Assembly (NCBI GenBank): GCA_002007465.1
Contig: LNAC01000759.1
Coordinates: 516,260-580,259, forward strand
DNA: 64,000 nucleotides
DNA from: Ailurus styani
Taxonomy: Eukaryota > Chordata > Mammalia > Carnivora > Ailuridae
Direction of reading: 5' to 3'
In this document: piece after piece, positions 34,212 through 44,903 of the stretch
Position numbering within the stretch: position 1 is the stretch's first letter
Layout of the letters: the number at the start of each line of letters is the position of its first letter
Translations under genes and position numbers: made by a program
The notes under the pieces: model-generated
The model's database searches: none
Seen by the model: only the letters and a program-made list of their open reading frames with translations
Told to the model about the DNA's origin: nothing

Positions 34212-34287
34212 GGAAAGAAGAAAGAAAGAAAAAGAAAAGAAGGAAGGAAGGAAAGAAAAAGAAAGAAAAGCAAGCAAGCAAGCAAGC
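34212..34287 (+). repeat. Purine-rich GAAA/GGAA/GCAA simple repeat
   Basis: Runs of GAAA, GGAA and then GCAA units inside the L1 ORF2 remnant. They give a lysine-rich 63-codon ORF (34172-34363) that is an artefact of composition. Confidence 0.9.
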
Positions 34288-34974
34288 TCAAAATAATAAA
34301 ATCATAAATGGTATCATTATTAATTATACAAAAATTCAAAAAGATTTTAAGGGAATATTATAAAAAAGAGTACCAACAACTTAGCTTAGATGAAACACAA
34401 ATTTCTAGAAAAATAGAAATTACTGGAATGGACTCTTTAAGATAAAATCTGACTAGATCTATAAGAAGTATAGATATTGAATTAGGTATTAAAAATTTTT
34501 TCATAAAGAAATGTCCAGGCCTAGACTGGCTTTATTAGTCAATTGTATCAAATATTTAAATAAGAATAATACCAAATGCAAACTTTCTCAAAAAACAGTA
34601 GGGGAAGGAATAATGTTCAAGGCATTCTCAAGTCAGTACTACCCTGACACAAGAGCAAGACAAAGCAGCAAAAGAAAACTACAGACCAATATCCTTCATG
34701 GACATAGATAAAAAATTCTTAAAAAGGTATTAACTACTCAAATATAGCAAAATACAAATGAATTAATACACCTGGGTTTTATTTTGGGATTTATTCTATG
34801 AATGAAAGATTGATTTAATATTTGAACATCAATTAAGGGAAAAAACATTACATGATCATGTTAATGGACACAGATAAAGCGCTTCACAAAATCCAACATC
34901 CATTTATGATTAAAAAAAAGCCACAGACACCAAAAATCTAAAGTCAGGATATAAAAGGAAACTTCCTATCTGTT

Positions 34975-35483
34975 AAAAGTACTTGATAAAAAATCTTTTA
35001 CCAGAGCCAGTTTCGTGGACATGAACCTATGCAATCAGATAGAGTCTGTTTGGCAGGGCTCTAAAATCATCTACTTGAAATTCTTAATGTTTTATCTTTG
35101 AGTCTGTTTTGTAAGTTAAGTCCAATGGGACAATGTAACATTCATGTGAGCAGATCTTGTGCAAGTATGTCCACTATTTCTGGCTGCCCTATTTACATAT
35201 AATTTGTGCAATGCCCCCATTAACATAGAATTCTTATGGACCCATAGGCAGTGCAGTAAGAGTAAAACCAAGTACAAGATAAATGTCTTTGGTTACATCT
35301 GCAACAAGTAAGCAGGGTTGCTGACAGCACTGAGGGGCCATGCTTTCCATTTGAATGGGTGCTTGCAAAAACAGAAAGAAGACAATGGCATTCTAAGAAA
35401 CACAGACAACCAAGGTGCTATACCATTATATTTTCTTACTTGTGTTACTTCCAAACACTTACGCTGACTACGTTGACATAGAA
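34975..35483. other. Unidentified block replacing part of an L1
   Basis: L1 ORF2 stops at about 34975 and resumes at about 35484 (TTTTAGAAGAAAACATGGG) roughly a kilobase further along the L1 consensus. The ~500 bp between is not A-rich, has no open frame, and contains phrases such as ATCATCTACTTGAAATTCTT and CCAATGGGACAATGTAAC that I cannot assign. No terminal repeats or target duplication seen. Confidence 0.65.
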
Positions 35484-36480
35484 TGAACTTTTAGAAGAAA
35501 ACATGGGAGCAAATTTCTGTGCCTTTGGATTAGGTAAAGATTTTTCTTAGATATGAGACAAAAAGCTTGAGCCATAAAAATAAGAATTGATAAGTTAGAT
35601 TTTATCAAAATTAAAACTTTTGTGCTTCAAAATATTCCATTGAGAAAATGGAGAAAAAAAACATGGATGAGAAGCACATGCAAAAGTGCTAACTGACATT
35701 ATTAATTGTTCAGGGAAATGGAAATGAAGGCCAAAATGAGATACCACGACACACCCAATAGTATGGCTATAATAATAATAATAAAAAGATAGATGATACC
35801 AAGAGTTGGGGAGGATGTGGAGAAACTGGAATCTTCATATGTTTTTGGTGGGAGTGTAAAATGATATAGCCTCTTTGGAAAATTTTGGTAGTTTCTTAAA
35901 TAGTTATAAATGTAAACTTACCATGTGACCCAGAGATTCCACTTTATTTCTGTACTCAAGAGAAATGAAGACCTATAGCTACAAAAAGGTGTGTATGCAA
36001 ATGTATATGGCAGCATTAGTCATAAAAGAGAAAGATTGGAAATAGTCCCATTGTCCATCAACCAGTGACTGAATAAAAATGTGCCTTACCTCTACAATAG
36101 AATGTTACTTATCGATTAAAAGGAATGAAATACTGGCACATGCTGTAAGATGGATAAACCTTCAAAACTGGTAAGAAAAAGAAGGCAGATGCAAAACACT
36201 GAATTATGTGATTCCTTTTATATGAAGTGTGCAGAAAAAGAAAACTTACTGTCATAGAAAACAGATCAGTGATTGCATGTGGCTAGGATGGGAGCACAGA
36301 ATAACTGTAAATGGGCTAGAGAGAAGTTTTTCAAGGGGTGAGCATGTTTGAGAATTGCATTGTGGTGTTGATTGTACAACACTGTAGTTTCGTTAAATTT
36401 ACTAAAAATTACTGAATTGTGCACTTACAATGGGTAAATTACATGATATGTAAAGTATTTATCATTAAACTTGTAAAAAA

Positions 36481-36854
36481 CATGGCCACCAACACAGTAT
36501 GCCAAATACTACTGAATAACCCTGACTGATGGGCCCTAGTGACATGCATTTACTATTTTTATGATTCAATTAGGGAAATAAAAAAAAACTTTTCTGAAAA
36601 ACACTCAATGAAAATTAATGGATTACCTTTTAATTAATTATTCTTAATTCTTCTTATTAACGAATCTTTTTCAGTAGATAATACTTATTCCAATTCTAAC
36701 TTTCCTCACTTTGAAATTTTTTAGTGTCTACTTTGATAAAGATATTTGCACATGTGATGAATTTTATGATATTAGAAAAGTTAAGTCTCTGTGAGTATGT
36801 CTTTAGGAGTGAATGTATGTTGATAATGGGAGTAAAGGAATGCTTATTTATTTC
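36481..36854. other. Single-copy interval, no gene seen
   Basis: AT-rich sequence without recognised elements. Confidence 0.5.
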
Positions 36855-36955
36855 CTCAGTAAAAATTTATTAAAAAAATGTATTTACTCACTTAGTGCCC
36901 AGTATTTGCCAAGCTCTGGAGAGAAGGAGACATAGACCAACAGACAAAGAAGGCT
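36855..36955 (-). mobile_element. L2-type fragment
   Basis: TTTACTCACTTAGTGCCCAG TATTTGCCAAGCTCTGGAGA resembles the reverse complement of the L2 3' end ('attgagcacctactatgtgccaggcactg'). Short and diverged. Confidence 0.5.
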
Positions 36956-37689
36956 TACTTAGCAAGGTTCAGAAAATCTAGTCACAATCTGAAAATTTGT
37001 AGTTTGCGAAGTGTGTGGTTGAAACATCAACAGCAGGATTTCCTGTTTAATCATGACTTTGTAATGCTATGAGTGGGTGTGTACATTAGGTTTTCTAATG
37101 TTTAAGTGGATTGTTCATGCTAATCATCATTTAAAGAGAAAAACAGAAAAACACATGTATTCCTCCCCCCCAAATATCTTTAAACTTTACTGTTCAATTT
37201 ACAAGTTTGAACAGGAAAAGATTTTATGAGGCATTAAAATAATAAAATAAGTACTACAGTATTTATGAATTATGATAGAGTGGAATGTTATTACAAAATA
37301 ATTAATTTATATAATTTTATGCCTTGACAGTTCATTCTGATGATGGTACGTTTTTGTAGACTTGTGGTTTTCAGAAGAATTTAGATGGACAAAGCTGCCA
37401 AATGTCTATTTGATGTATTTATTTGTAATGTTTCATAATTCAAATATTAAATGCCTAGAAAAAAATAAAAATCAGGAACAGCTATATATCAATCATATAC
37501 TTTTCCTGGCCAAATTAATTATTACTGCTTGAATATCTGTCATTTTAATTATTTTCTTCTATGTGTAATTTCTTCCGACATAATTGCAATCATGTTACAT
37601 AAGTGCTAAACAGCTTATTTTAATTAGTCATAATTGCTTTTCATGTCATAACACTGTCTTTGTAAGTCCTCTTGTAAAATAGTTGCATA
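36956..37689. other. Single-copy AT-rich interval, no gene seen
   Basis: No ORF over 60 codons and no repeat family recognised. Confidence 0.5.
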
Positions 37690-38620
37690 ATCATTGAGTC
37701 CAGGTTCCATAGTTTACTTAACTATTTCTGTATCACTGATCAATTAGATAGTCTTCAAATTTCTACATATAATATATGTACACCTTTGCTGGTATTAACA
37801 TTATTTTGTTGAGGTAACTTTATAAAGCTGGTGAATATTTTCTCATTTTTTAAAGGATTTATTTGAGAGACAGAGAGAGAGAGAGAGATAAGAACGCAGC
37901 AGGGAGAGGCAAAGGCAAAGGGAGAGGGTCTTAAGCAGACTCCTCACTGAGTGCAGATCCCACCGCAGGGCTTGATCTCACAACCCTGAGATCATGACCT
38001 GAGTGGAAGAAAACAAGAGTCAGGGCACCACCCAGGTGCCCCCGATTCTTTATCGTTTTGATACATGTTGCCAAATCACTTTCCATAAGATAGTATTTTC
38101 CACTACCACTAAGGTATAAAGTATAGTTCATTTTCTCTTTTGTGAGTTATTTGTTCATGTCCTTTGACGGTTGAACTTTTAATGTCTTAGTATTTCTTTC
38201 ATCAATTTGTAGGTTATTTGTATGATTAAACTCTTAAATGCTCTCTATAAAGACATTTCCTAATCTGTGGTTTATCTTATAATTTTGGTAGTTTTTTTAA
38301 TATTGTCAGAGAAATGTTCACATTTCTACGTAGTCAATTCTTCCAATTCATTTTCTCTTTTCTAGGTAATTTTTTTCCCATTAACTTTGTAAACACTTCT
38401 TGGGTATGTTGATTACTATAGTCTGTCTTTTGATTTTTCTGTTTGATTTTGAATGTATTCTATTTTATTCCATAATGCTGAGTTGAAGAGATATTTTTTC
38501 TATTCAATTACTAACCAATTATTTCAATGTCATTTCCTTCATAATTTTTTCTTCTCTGTGAATTTCTGATGACACCCTTGTTGTTGGCAAAATGTTTACA
38601 TATAAAATAATATTTCTGAA
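37690..38620 (-). mobile_element. Old L1 fragment (3' half, antisense)
   Basis: GATACATGTTGCCAAATCAC TTTCCATAAG, TGTTCATGTCCTTTGACGG, TTCCTAATCTGTGGTTTATC, TACGTAGTCAATTCTTCCAA follow antisense order of an old L1M ORF2 end, and a weak match continues to about 38620. Interrupted by a SINE at 37846-38043. Confidence 0.7.
37846..38043 (-). mobile_element. CAN-SINE (older type)
   Basis: TTTTTTAAAGGATTTATTTG, CACTGAGTGCAGATCCCACC, GCAGGGCTTGATCTCACAAC and inverted head CCACCCAGGTGCCCCC. No clean target duplication remains. The 66-codon minus ORF 37931-38131 is read-through. Confidence 0.92.
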
Positions 38621-38749
38621 TTACTTGTGTTTTTTATTAACATGTCTTCTGTCTATTCTTACATCAGTATAAAAGTATTTCTAAAATCCTTCTGGAAAAA
38701 AATAGGTAAAAGCAAGAGGAAAAAGCCCTATAAATTATGTTTATTTTGC

Positions 38750-38830
38750 CTTCCACCCATTCTTGGTTCACGCCTAGAATACTGCCTTTCACAAGATAGG
38801 CACTCAATAAGTACTGGTTAGTAACTGAAT
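38750..38830 (+). mobile_element. L2- or MIR-type 3' end
   Basis: CGCCTAGAATACTGCCTTTC, GATAGGCACTCAATAAGTAC TGG, AACTGAATGGAT matches 'cctagaacagtgcctggcacatagtaggcactcaataaatgtttgttgaatgaatg'. Confidence 0.55.
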
Positions 38831-39780
38831 GGATAAAAAACAAAAATAGAATGTGATTAACTTAGCATGATTTTGAAGAGTTTAGAATGAAATTCCATCA
38901 ATAATATCTTTTCTAGATGTCTCTCCGCTGATTTCTCAATAACCTGTAGCTAGAGATTGAATCTAGATGAGAAACTGGATGGCAATCTGTGATTACTAGT
39001 AAGTAATCACAGACTGTGGATTTCTGGTGGACAGGGACAAATGTGTCACTCTTTCGCATGATTTAGGATGTTTAATCTGGATGCTTTACTGGTAGAGGGA
39101 TATTTATCTTCATGAAGTGGTTCAGGTGACAGGAATACTTGAAGTTGTGGTACATCTATTTATGATAGTTTTCATGAATTTCCCTAAATAATGTTTCACG
39201 GAACATTGCTAGTGGTATATATCCCATTTCCCAGCAACATTTGGAATGTCTAAAACATGGGAGAAACACACAATTATGTTAACAAATTTAAGCAACATAA
39301 AATATGGGTCAAACAAATCTATGGTAAGAAACTTTAATTAAAAGAAAATCCTGTATTACACACCTAATACTAAGTATGTAGCCACATTTCTTGATAAGCA
39401 ATGACAGCCATAAATAAACCACAACATTCCCCTTAGTGATATATAAAACTTGTGATTATTTCTGGTTGTTGCCATGTGACCTCATATTTTCCATTTTGAA
39501 TATGTCTCCCTTATAGTTCTTCCTATGAAAGTGACAATTCTGTAAGCCTTTGCTGGTCTAACTAGATCTTACAGTGAAGTCTACATTTTCTGTCTTCAAA
39601 GATACTCCATACTATGGCATGGTCATGAGATACACATCTAAAGAAGGATGATATCTTTAGAATCTGCTGCCAATTGCCCATACACTGGAAGTGGGTGAGA
39701 GAAAGCTAATGAGTTTAAAGTAAAAGTTATTAAGTTCAGTAATTATAATGAAGTCTCAAATGAGAAACTTATTTTAGTTT
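38831..39780. other. Single-copy interval with a perfect hairpin
   Basis: No coding or repeat family signature. It holds a 12-bp perfect inverted repeat at 38986-39013 (see separate entry). Confidence 0.5.
38986..39013. repeat. Perfect 12-bp hairpin, 4-base loop
   Basis: TCTGTGATTACT (38986-38997), loop AGTA, AGTAATCACAGA (39002-39013). It lies in apparently single-copy DNA. Function unknown; no pyrimidine/T tract or gene adjacent suggests a terminator or RNA gene. Confidence 0.9.
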
Positions 39781-39796
39781 TAGAAGGTAATTAATT

Positions 39797-39990
39797 GGAG
39801 TGCTTGGGTGACTCAGTTGGTTAAGTGTCTGCCTTCAGCTCAGGTCATGATCCCAGGGCCCTGGGATCAAGCCCCAAATTGCGCTCTGCACTCAGCAGGG
39901 AAGCCTGCTTCTCCCTCCCTCTGCCTGTTGCTCCCCCTGCTTGTGTTTTCTTTCTCTCTGTCAAATAAATAAATAAAATCTTTTAAAAAA
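39797..39990 (+). mobile_element. CAN-SINE (older type)
   Basis: GAGTGCTTGGGTGACTCAGT, GGTCATGATCCCAGGGCCCT GGGATC, CTGCTTGTGTTTTCTTTCTC, (AAAT)n, AAATCTTTT A-tract. Possible degenerate duplication AGAAGGTAATT / AGAGGATAATT. Confidence 0.95.
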
Positions 39991-40039
39991 GAGGATAATT
40001 CCTTATTGTTTCTGTTATTTAATATCTATATTAGGAGAT

Positions 40040-40510
40040 GGAGCAGTATGGTTTCAACTTGGAAGGACAGCACAGAGACAAATTAGGATAAATTAAAGAG
40101 GTTTTATTTACAAAGGGACTATTTTCAACGGTTTGGACAGAATGTAGGAGAATGAGAGGGATAATTAATAACCTATGGTAGATATGGTGGGGAACTGTGT
40201 CACTACTGCTTGGAAAGGAATAAGGGAAAAATGCAGAGGCAGAGAGTTATGAAGAGGTGGCAGTCTTGAGAGGTACAGTGACCATGGAGGATGCAGCCAG
40301 GGGAATAAATATCCTGACTTACCTCCTTCCCTCCTTCTGATTATCTGATTTGGCTTTTCATTGGTTGAATCCAGTAAGAAGCCAGAGGACATGAAAATCT
40401 GTTGATGTGATGTACACAGATTACCCTCTTGGGGCCAGAGATCAGAATGGAGAAAGAATTTGGAGAAGAAAATGGAAGTGTTCTGCACAGATGAGAGGGT
40501 GGGGGTGAGG
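40040..40510 (-). mobile_element. Ancient GC-richer interspersed repeat, LTR-like
   Basis: ATTTACAAAGGGACTATTTT, CTTTTCATTGGTTGAATCCA GTAAGAAGCCAGAGGACATG and CTTGGGGCCAGAGATCAGAA TGGAG resemble a dispersed mammalian repeat with 'cccattggctgaacccaaccagaagccagag' and 'aatagtccctttattaaac' on the other strand. Family not named. The 107-codon minus ORF (40165-40488) lies wholly within it and is a by-product. Confidence 0.5.
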
Positions 40511-40949
40511 GCCGGTGGTGGAATTACTTGATTTGCATCATGTTATGTTCATGTCCTTCTACAAATAACCTCAACTGTGAAATGAAGTTTGATAATATTA
40601 CAGCTTGAGAAGTCCTTACAAATTATAATTCTGGATCACCATTCTGTGAATAGTTTCTACTATACATAAGATATAATCATTATATTTATTTTAAAAATTA
40701 ATACATAATTAATATTTATTAATAATAATTAAAATTTCTTCATTTGAAATACTTGTTTATCATGACAATCATGTTTCTTTTGGAAGGATCTAGATCAGCT
40801 TTCATATGGGTTAGGTTACATTTCTAATACACAAATGTAAATTAAATTCATGGTGGAATTTAACTTTCAAACTCTGAAAAAACTTGAGTTTCCCCATTAT
40901 TGATAGGGTTGCATTGAGACAGGCTTTCACAGAGTCCTATGGGGATTTG
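40511..40949. other. AT-rich interval, no gene seen
   Basis: An AATATTTATTAATAATAATT-type stretch at about 40685-40735; otherwise featureless. Confidence 0.5.
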
Positions 40950-41415
40950 TATTGATACCATCTTTTTGGAAGTCATTTTGACAGTAGAAATTAGTAACCT
41001 TAAAATAGTTCATACATATTGAGTGTAAACTTCATTTAGTTCTACCAGAGAGAAATTTAAATTGTTCAACATTATAGATATGCTTGAGGGCATGATGTAT
41101 TATTTATGAAATGGAATATTATGCAGCTTCTCACTATATTTTTAAGTTATTAATGTATGGGAAATGTTTATGATATCTTGCTATGTTTAAAAAATATAAA
41201 TTATATTTCCAATAATGTGAATAGGAGGATAGGAATAGATCAAAATGCCCATAGTGACAATCTAATGGTAATGAAATAATGGGTGATTTCTATTCTTCCT
41301 CTCCACTTTTATGTTTCTTATAGTTTTGTGTTTTTTGTTTTTGTTTTGAAGTGAGCATTTCCAATTTTTATAATATACAAATAATCCTAAACTTATTTTT
41401 AAAAAGTTGTTTCTT
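40950..41415 (+). mobile_element. Old L1M/HAL1-type 3' end
   Basis: ATGAAATGGAATATTATGCA GCTTCTC, GGGAAATGTTTATGATATC, CAAAATGCCCATAGTGACAA, GAAATAATGGGTGATTTCTA TTCTTC, TTTCCAATTTTTATAATATA: the old L1 end in consensus order. Confidence 0.72.
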
Positions 41416-41607
41416 TCCGTTGCCAGTTCTGTGAGCAAATATGTAAAATGTTTGACAATGAGCTATAGCCATTAGTGTTGTCCATTCTTTCTTTGTAAAG
41501 AGTAAGAGTGGAGAAATTAAATCCAAACTGTTTTGGGAATCACATGGAATTTGGAAGCCCCAGAAATATTTATATTTATACTCTTTTTAAAAAATACAAC
41601 AGTTTTA

Positions 41608-41789
41608 GGGCACCTGGGTGACTCAGTTGGTTAAGCGACTACCTTCAGCTCAGGTCATGATCCCTGAGTTGGGGGATTGAGTCCTGCATTGGGCTCGCTG
41701 CTCAGCAGGGAGCCTGCTTTTCTCTCTCCTGCTTCCCCTGCTTGTGCTCTCTCTCTGTCAAATAAATAAATAAAATCTTTAAAAAAAAA
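41608..41789 (+). mobile_element. CAN-SINE (older type)
   Basis: GGGCACCTGGGTGACTCAGT, GCTTGTGCTCTCTCTCTGTC, (AAAT)n and A-tract. Short duplication AGTTTTAG / AGTTTTGA. Confidence 0.95.
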
Positions 41790-42196
41790 GTTTTGAGAAG
41801 AGTGATTTTAATATTCTTATTACTTTAATATGTTTTCAAAGTGACTATAATGAGCATGTCACTTTTTAATTAGAAAACCAGTTTTATATAAAATATAAGT
41901 GATGTAAATTGGTCATGGTAGGAATAATTAAGCAGTTAGAAAGCTTTTCTTTTGTGTGCTTTGAAAATAATTTTTAAGCTCATCATAATTTTACTTATTG
42001 TATTTGGCTATTTTAATAATAGAGTGTTTTTAGAGAAGCAGAATCCATGAATAGCTACTCTCAATTTTGTTGATTACTCAGATGATAACCACATAACTGA
42101 GAGTTTCTATTGTTTTCTGAAGACTTAATGCAGGGAAGGCTTAATGTAGAGAAAAAGGAAGACAGGAAAAGCTTCTTTTCTCCTCTATCTTATATA
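41790..42196. other. Single-copy interval, no gene seen
   Basis: Featureless AT-rich DNA between two SINEs. Confidence 0.5.
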
Positions 42197-42396
42197 TTTT
42201 TTAAGATTTTATTTATTTATTTATCAGAAAGAGTGAGAGAGCAAGAGAACAAGCGAGCACAAGCAGGAGGAGTGGCAAGCAGAGGGAGAAGCAGGCTCCC
42301 TGCTGGACAAGGTGACCGATGTGGGACTTGATTCCAGGATCCTGGGATCATGAACTGCGCAGAAGGCCGACACTTAACTGACCCACCCAGGCATCC
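42197..42396 (-). mobile_element. CAN-SINE (older type)
   Basis: TTTTTTAAGATTTTATTTAT, GAGCACAAGCAGGAGGAG, inverted head CCACCCAGGCATCCC. Flanks CTCTATCTTATAT / CTTACTATCTTAATAT hint at a decayed duplication. Source of the 73-codon ORF 42110-42331. Confidence 0.93.
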
Positions 42397-42794
42397 CTCT
42401 CCTCTTACTATCTTAATATTAAATTACCGTGTGGGGTAAATAGTGTGTGCTTCAGAGAATTAAAGAACAGAAGACATTAGATTTTTAAGAAAATTTGCTA
42501 GGAAAGCAAATATTATCCATTTTTAGGTAATATTCAGGGACATGAGAGGAGAAGGGGAGAGGTCAGCTGTCATTCCTCCTTGTTTCCTCTTTACTGAATT
42601 CTTCAGAGTTTCTGATACTGCCTAATGAACTCTCCCAGTCCTCATTTCCTTTTGCTCCCTGCCAGTTAATGTCCATCATCTTTTTTAATATGTCTCAATT
42701 TCATTCTCTCCCTCTTGATCCCTCTCATATTCTCTCTCTTTTTTCATCCTCCCTCCCCCTCCTCTGTTTCTGGATTTTTTTCTCTTAATATAGG
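42397..42794. other. Single-copy interval, pyrimidine-rich
   Basis: Contains a CT-rich stretch (about 42705-42785) but no gene or named repeat. Confidence 0.5.
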
Positions 42795-43235
42795 CATTTC
42801 AGTTTCCTAAGGGTGTTGTAAGAAATTACCATATACCGGGTGGCTTAAAACAACATCAATGTGTTTTCTCACAGTTCTGAAAATCAGAGGTCCAAAATCA
42901 AGGTGTCTGCAGGGTTCTGGAGGCTCTGAGGGAGGATTTGTTCCATGCATTACTTTTAGCTTTTGGTGGCTGCCAGAAATCCTCGGTGTTTCTTATCTTC
43001 TAGATGCATTCTTCCAGTCTCTGCCTCCATTGTCTTCACATCACCTCTTCTTTACATGTTCTCCCCTTCACTTTCTATTAAGGAGACTTGTCATTGGATT
43101 TGGGGCTCGCCGTGATGGAGTCATCTCATTTTGAGATTCTTAATTACATCTGAGAAGACTGTTTTTTTTAAAATAAAATCACACTGGTTCTGGGTAGACA
43201 TATCTTTTGGGAGCCGCCATTCACCCCACTATAAA
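42795..43235 (-). mobile_element. MLT1-type (MaLR/ERVL) LTR
   Basis: Antisense MLT1-like order: CAGTTTCCTAAGGGTGTTGT, CCGGGTGGCTTAAAACAACA, TCTCACAGTTCTGAAAATCA GAGG, CAAGGTGTCTGCAGGGTTCT, GTCATTGGATTTGGGGCTCG, ending near GGGAGCCGCCATTCACCC. No internal retroviral sequence beside it. The ORF 42859-43134 (+, 91 codons) falls inside it and is not a gene. Confidence 0.82.
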
Positions 43236-43896
43236 AGATCTTTACTGTCAGCATTTATTTTTACTTTATATCTATTCTCTCTCCTTATTCCTACCTTCCT
43301 TTTTCTAGTCTTCCCTCTGCTGTGTAGAACTTGGAACCTACATTTTCTTTTGCAGAGTTTCATGGCACAGCAATGCTAGATATATGCTCTGGAAAGTTTT
43401 ACCATCAAACCAATTTGGGAAATGCTGCATTTTCATCTTCGTGTTGGAAATTCATAACATATATTACCATATTGAGGGGCTGAGAAGTCCTTCTGTCCTT
43501 ACTTTCTCAACCATGGCACTCCTCTAGCATAATATATAGTAGAATCTTGTGAAACTCTGCTTTGTAGGACACACTTTGGGAACCACCATGGGATAGGTTC
43601 CCTTTCATCGAACTGTAGTGCTATTTTGGTAGCTTTTTAAAAAATCTGTTTCCTGCATATCTCTAAGCAGGTCTCAGTTTTTGTTTTTCAATGCCTTCCT
43701 ACTTTTTTGGTAAAAATTATTATGTTGTCCTGAGAATTACTACCCCACATTTGTGTAGGTGACTGATAAATTCACATTTCTAGGTTTCACCTATATTAGC
43801 TTAAATTTTCTACATTTCCTAGCTGGTATTAGAGAATAAGCAATTACTTTCTTATTCTAGACCTTTTTAGCGGTTTAAAACTCTTGTTTCCAAGTT
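43236..43896. other. Single-copy interval, no gene seen
   Basis: A phrase near 43560-43590 (GACACACTTTGGGAACCACC) faintly resembles hAT-type MER ends; too short to call. Confidence 0.45.
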
Positions 43897-43906
43897 TAAA
43901 ACTCTT

Positions 43907-44118
43907 TCTTTCTTTCTTTTTTTTTTTTAAAGATTTTATTTATTTATTTGACAGAGAGAGAGAGATTACAAGTAAGCAGAGAGGCAGGCAGAGAGGGAGA
44001 GGAGGAAGCAGGCTCCCTGCTGAGCAGAGAGCCCGATGCGGGCCTCGATCCCAGGACGCTGAGATCATGACCCGAGCCGAAAGCAGAGGCTCCAACCCAC
44101 TGAGCCACCCAGGAGCCC
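43907..44118 (-). mobile_element. CAN-SINE, young mustelid type
   Basis: TTTC/T-rich start, AAAGATTTTATTTATTTATT, GATTACAAGTAAGCAGAGAG, inverted head GAGCCACCCAGGAGCCC. Exact duplication TAAAACTCTT at 43897-43906 and 44119-44128. Both long ORFs here (43884-44288 +, 43940-44140 -) are SINE read-through. Confidence 0.96.
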
Positions 44119-44128
44119 TAAAACTCTT

Positions 44129-44614
44129 GCTTTCTATCATTTTTCAAAATAACAGCCTCAAATACTTTAAAAAGAATTTTTGTTTCAAATTTCATGTAGA
44201 GAGACAGAAGAAAGTAATTGGTCTAGAACTTTTCATACCTATATGTGAACCAATAAAGCTTCAAAACATTTTAGTAAATGGCTTCTAGAGCACACCATAT
44301 TGTATCACTAAAGCTTCATAAAGAAAATGTAAAATGACTGCGTATTTAGACACATGGTTCAGGCATTTAGGCTATGCATGAGATTTTCTGCACATTTTGA
44401 ATTCGTGTTGGAATTTTAAAAGGTACTAAGCAATAGTACATTGATATTTCAGAGCTCATTCGTCTTTATAAATTCCATGTTTTATAGTTACTTTTCCATA
44501 TAACTGATAACTTTTCTTCCTATAGATCTAAAACAAAAAGTTTAGCCTTTTAAACTGACTCTAAAATAAAATTTAAATAAAATCTCTTAAATAAAGTAAA
44601 AATATTTTACTTTC
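44129..44614. other. Single-copy interval, no gene seen
   Basis: AT-rich, featureless. Confidence 0.5.
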
Positions 44615-44630
44615 AGAAATAATATGCCTA

Positions 44631-44857
44631 GGGCGCCTGGGTGGCTCAGTGGGTTAAAGCCTCTGCTTTCGGCTCAGGTCATGATCTCAGGGTCCTGGGA
44701 TCGAGGCCCACATCGGGCTCCNNNNNNNNNNNNNNNNNNNNNNNNNNNNNNNNNNNNNNNNNNNNNNNNNNNNNNNNNNNNNNNNNNNNNNNNNNNNNNN
44801 NNNNNNNNNNNNNNNNNNNNNNNNNNNNNNNNNNNNNNNNNNNNNNNNNNNNNNNNN

Positions 44858-44888
<31 letters not shown>
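44631..44888 (+). mobile_element. CAN-SINE, young mustelid type, with assembly gap
   Basis: Head and body to GGCCCACATCGGGCTCC (44721), then 136 Ns, then A31. Exact 15-bp duplication GAAATAATATGCCTA at 44616-44630 and 44889-44903 shows that both ends of one insertion are present and the gap hides its CT-rich right half. The ORFs reported across the gap are meaningless. Confidence 0.97.
44722..44857. other. Assembly gap (136 N)
   Basis: A run of 136 unresolved bases entirely inside the SINE above. The true length is unknown; a full-length copy would need about 100 bp here, in line with the gap size. Confidence 1.
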
Positions 44889-44890
<2 letters not shown>

Positions 44891-44903
44891 AATAATATGC
44901 CTA

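Larger units (their letters stand above)
32700..34975 (+). pseudogene. L1 ORF2 remnant, first two-thirds
   Basis: Endonuclease region (AATGTGAATGGACAAATACA, GAATACACATTATTTTTAAC TGCACATGTGGCATTCTCCA) through reverse transcriptase start (GAAAACTACAGACCAATATC C, GGACACAGATAAAGCGCTTC ACAAAATCCAACATCC). Stops are frequent throughout. A purine tract and a 23-bp tandem duplication add frameshifts. It stops near AGGAAACTTCCTATCTG. Confidence 0.75.
30780..36480 (+). mobile_element. Long degraded L1, 5' UTR to 3' end
   Basis: 5' UTR-like phrases (GGCCTGAACTTTGAATGTAC, CACACACAGATCCCCCAG, TTATTGGCTTGAGGTCTTGG), ORF1 (about 31400-32300), ORF2 (about 32700-34975), an unidentified block (34975-35483), then the ORF2 end and 3' UTR (ATGAGATACCACGACACACC, AATTGTGCACTTACAATGGG) with an A-rich end at about 36480. 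SINEs interrupt it at 32054-32248 and 33749-33946. An unresolved base (N) lies at 34137. Confidence 0.85.

Noticed and set aside
34172..34363. Lysine-rich basic protein
   Set aside because: Produced by GAAA/GGAA/GCAA simple repeats inside a dead L1.
40165..40488. 107-codon minus ORF, serine/proline-rich
   Set aside because: Entirely inside an old dispersed repeat, no splice sites or domain.
42795..43235. Endogenous retrovirus provirus
   Set aside because: Only an MLT1-type LTR is present; no gag, pol or env sequence and no second LTR.
43884..44288. 134-codon plus ORF
   Set aside because: It reads through a minus-strand CAN-SINE (43907-44118) and its poly-T start; similar ORFs arise in nearly every young SINE copy (22886, 27965, 50756).
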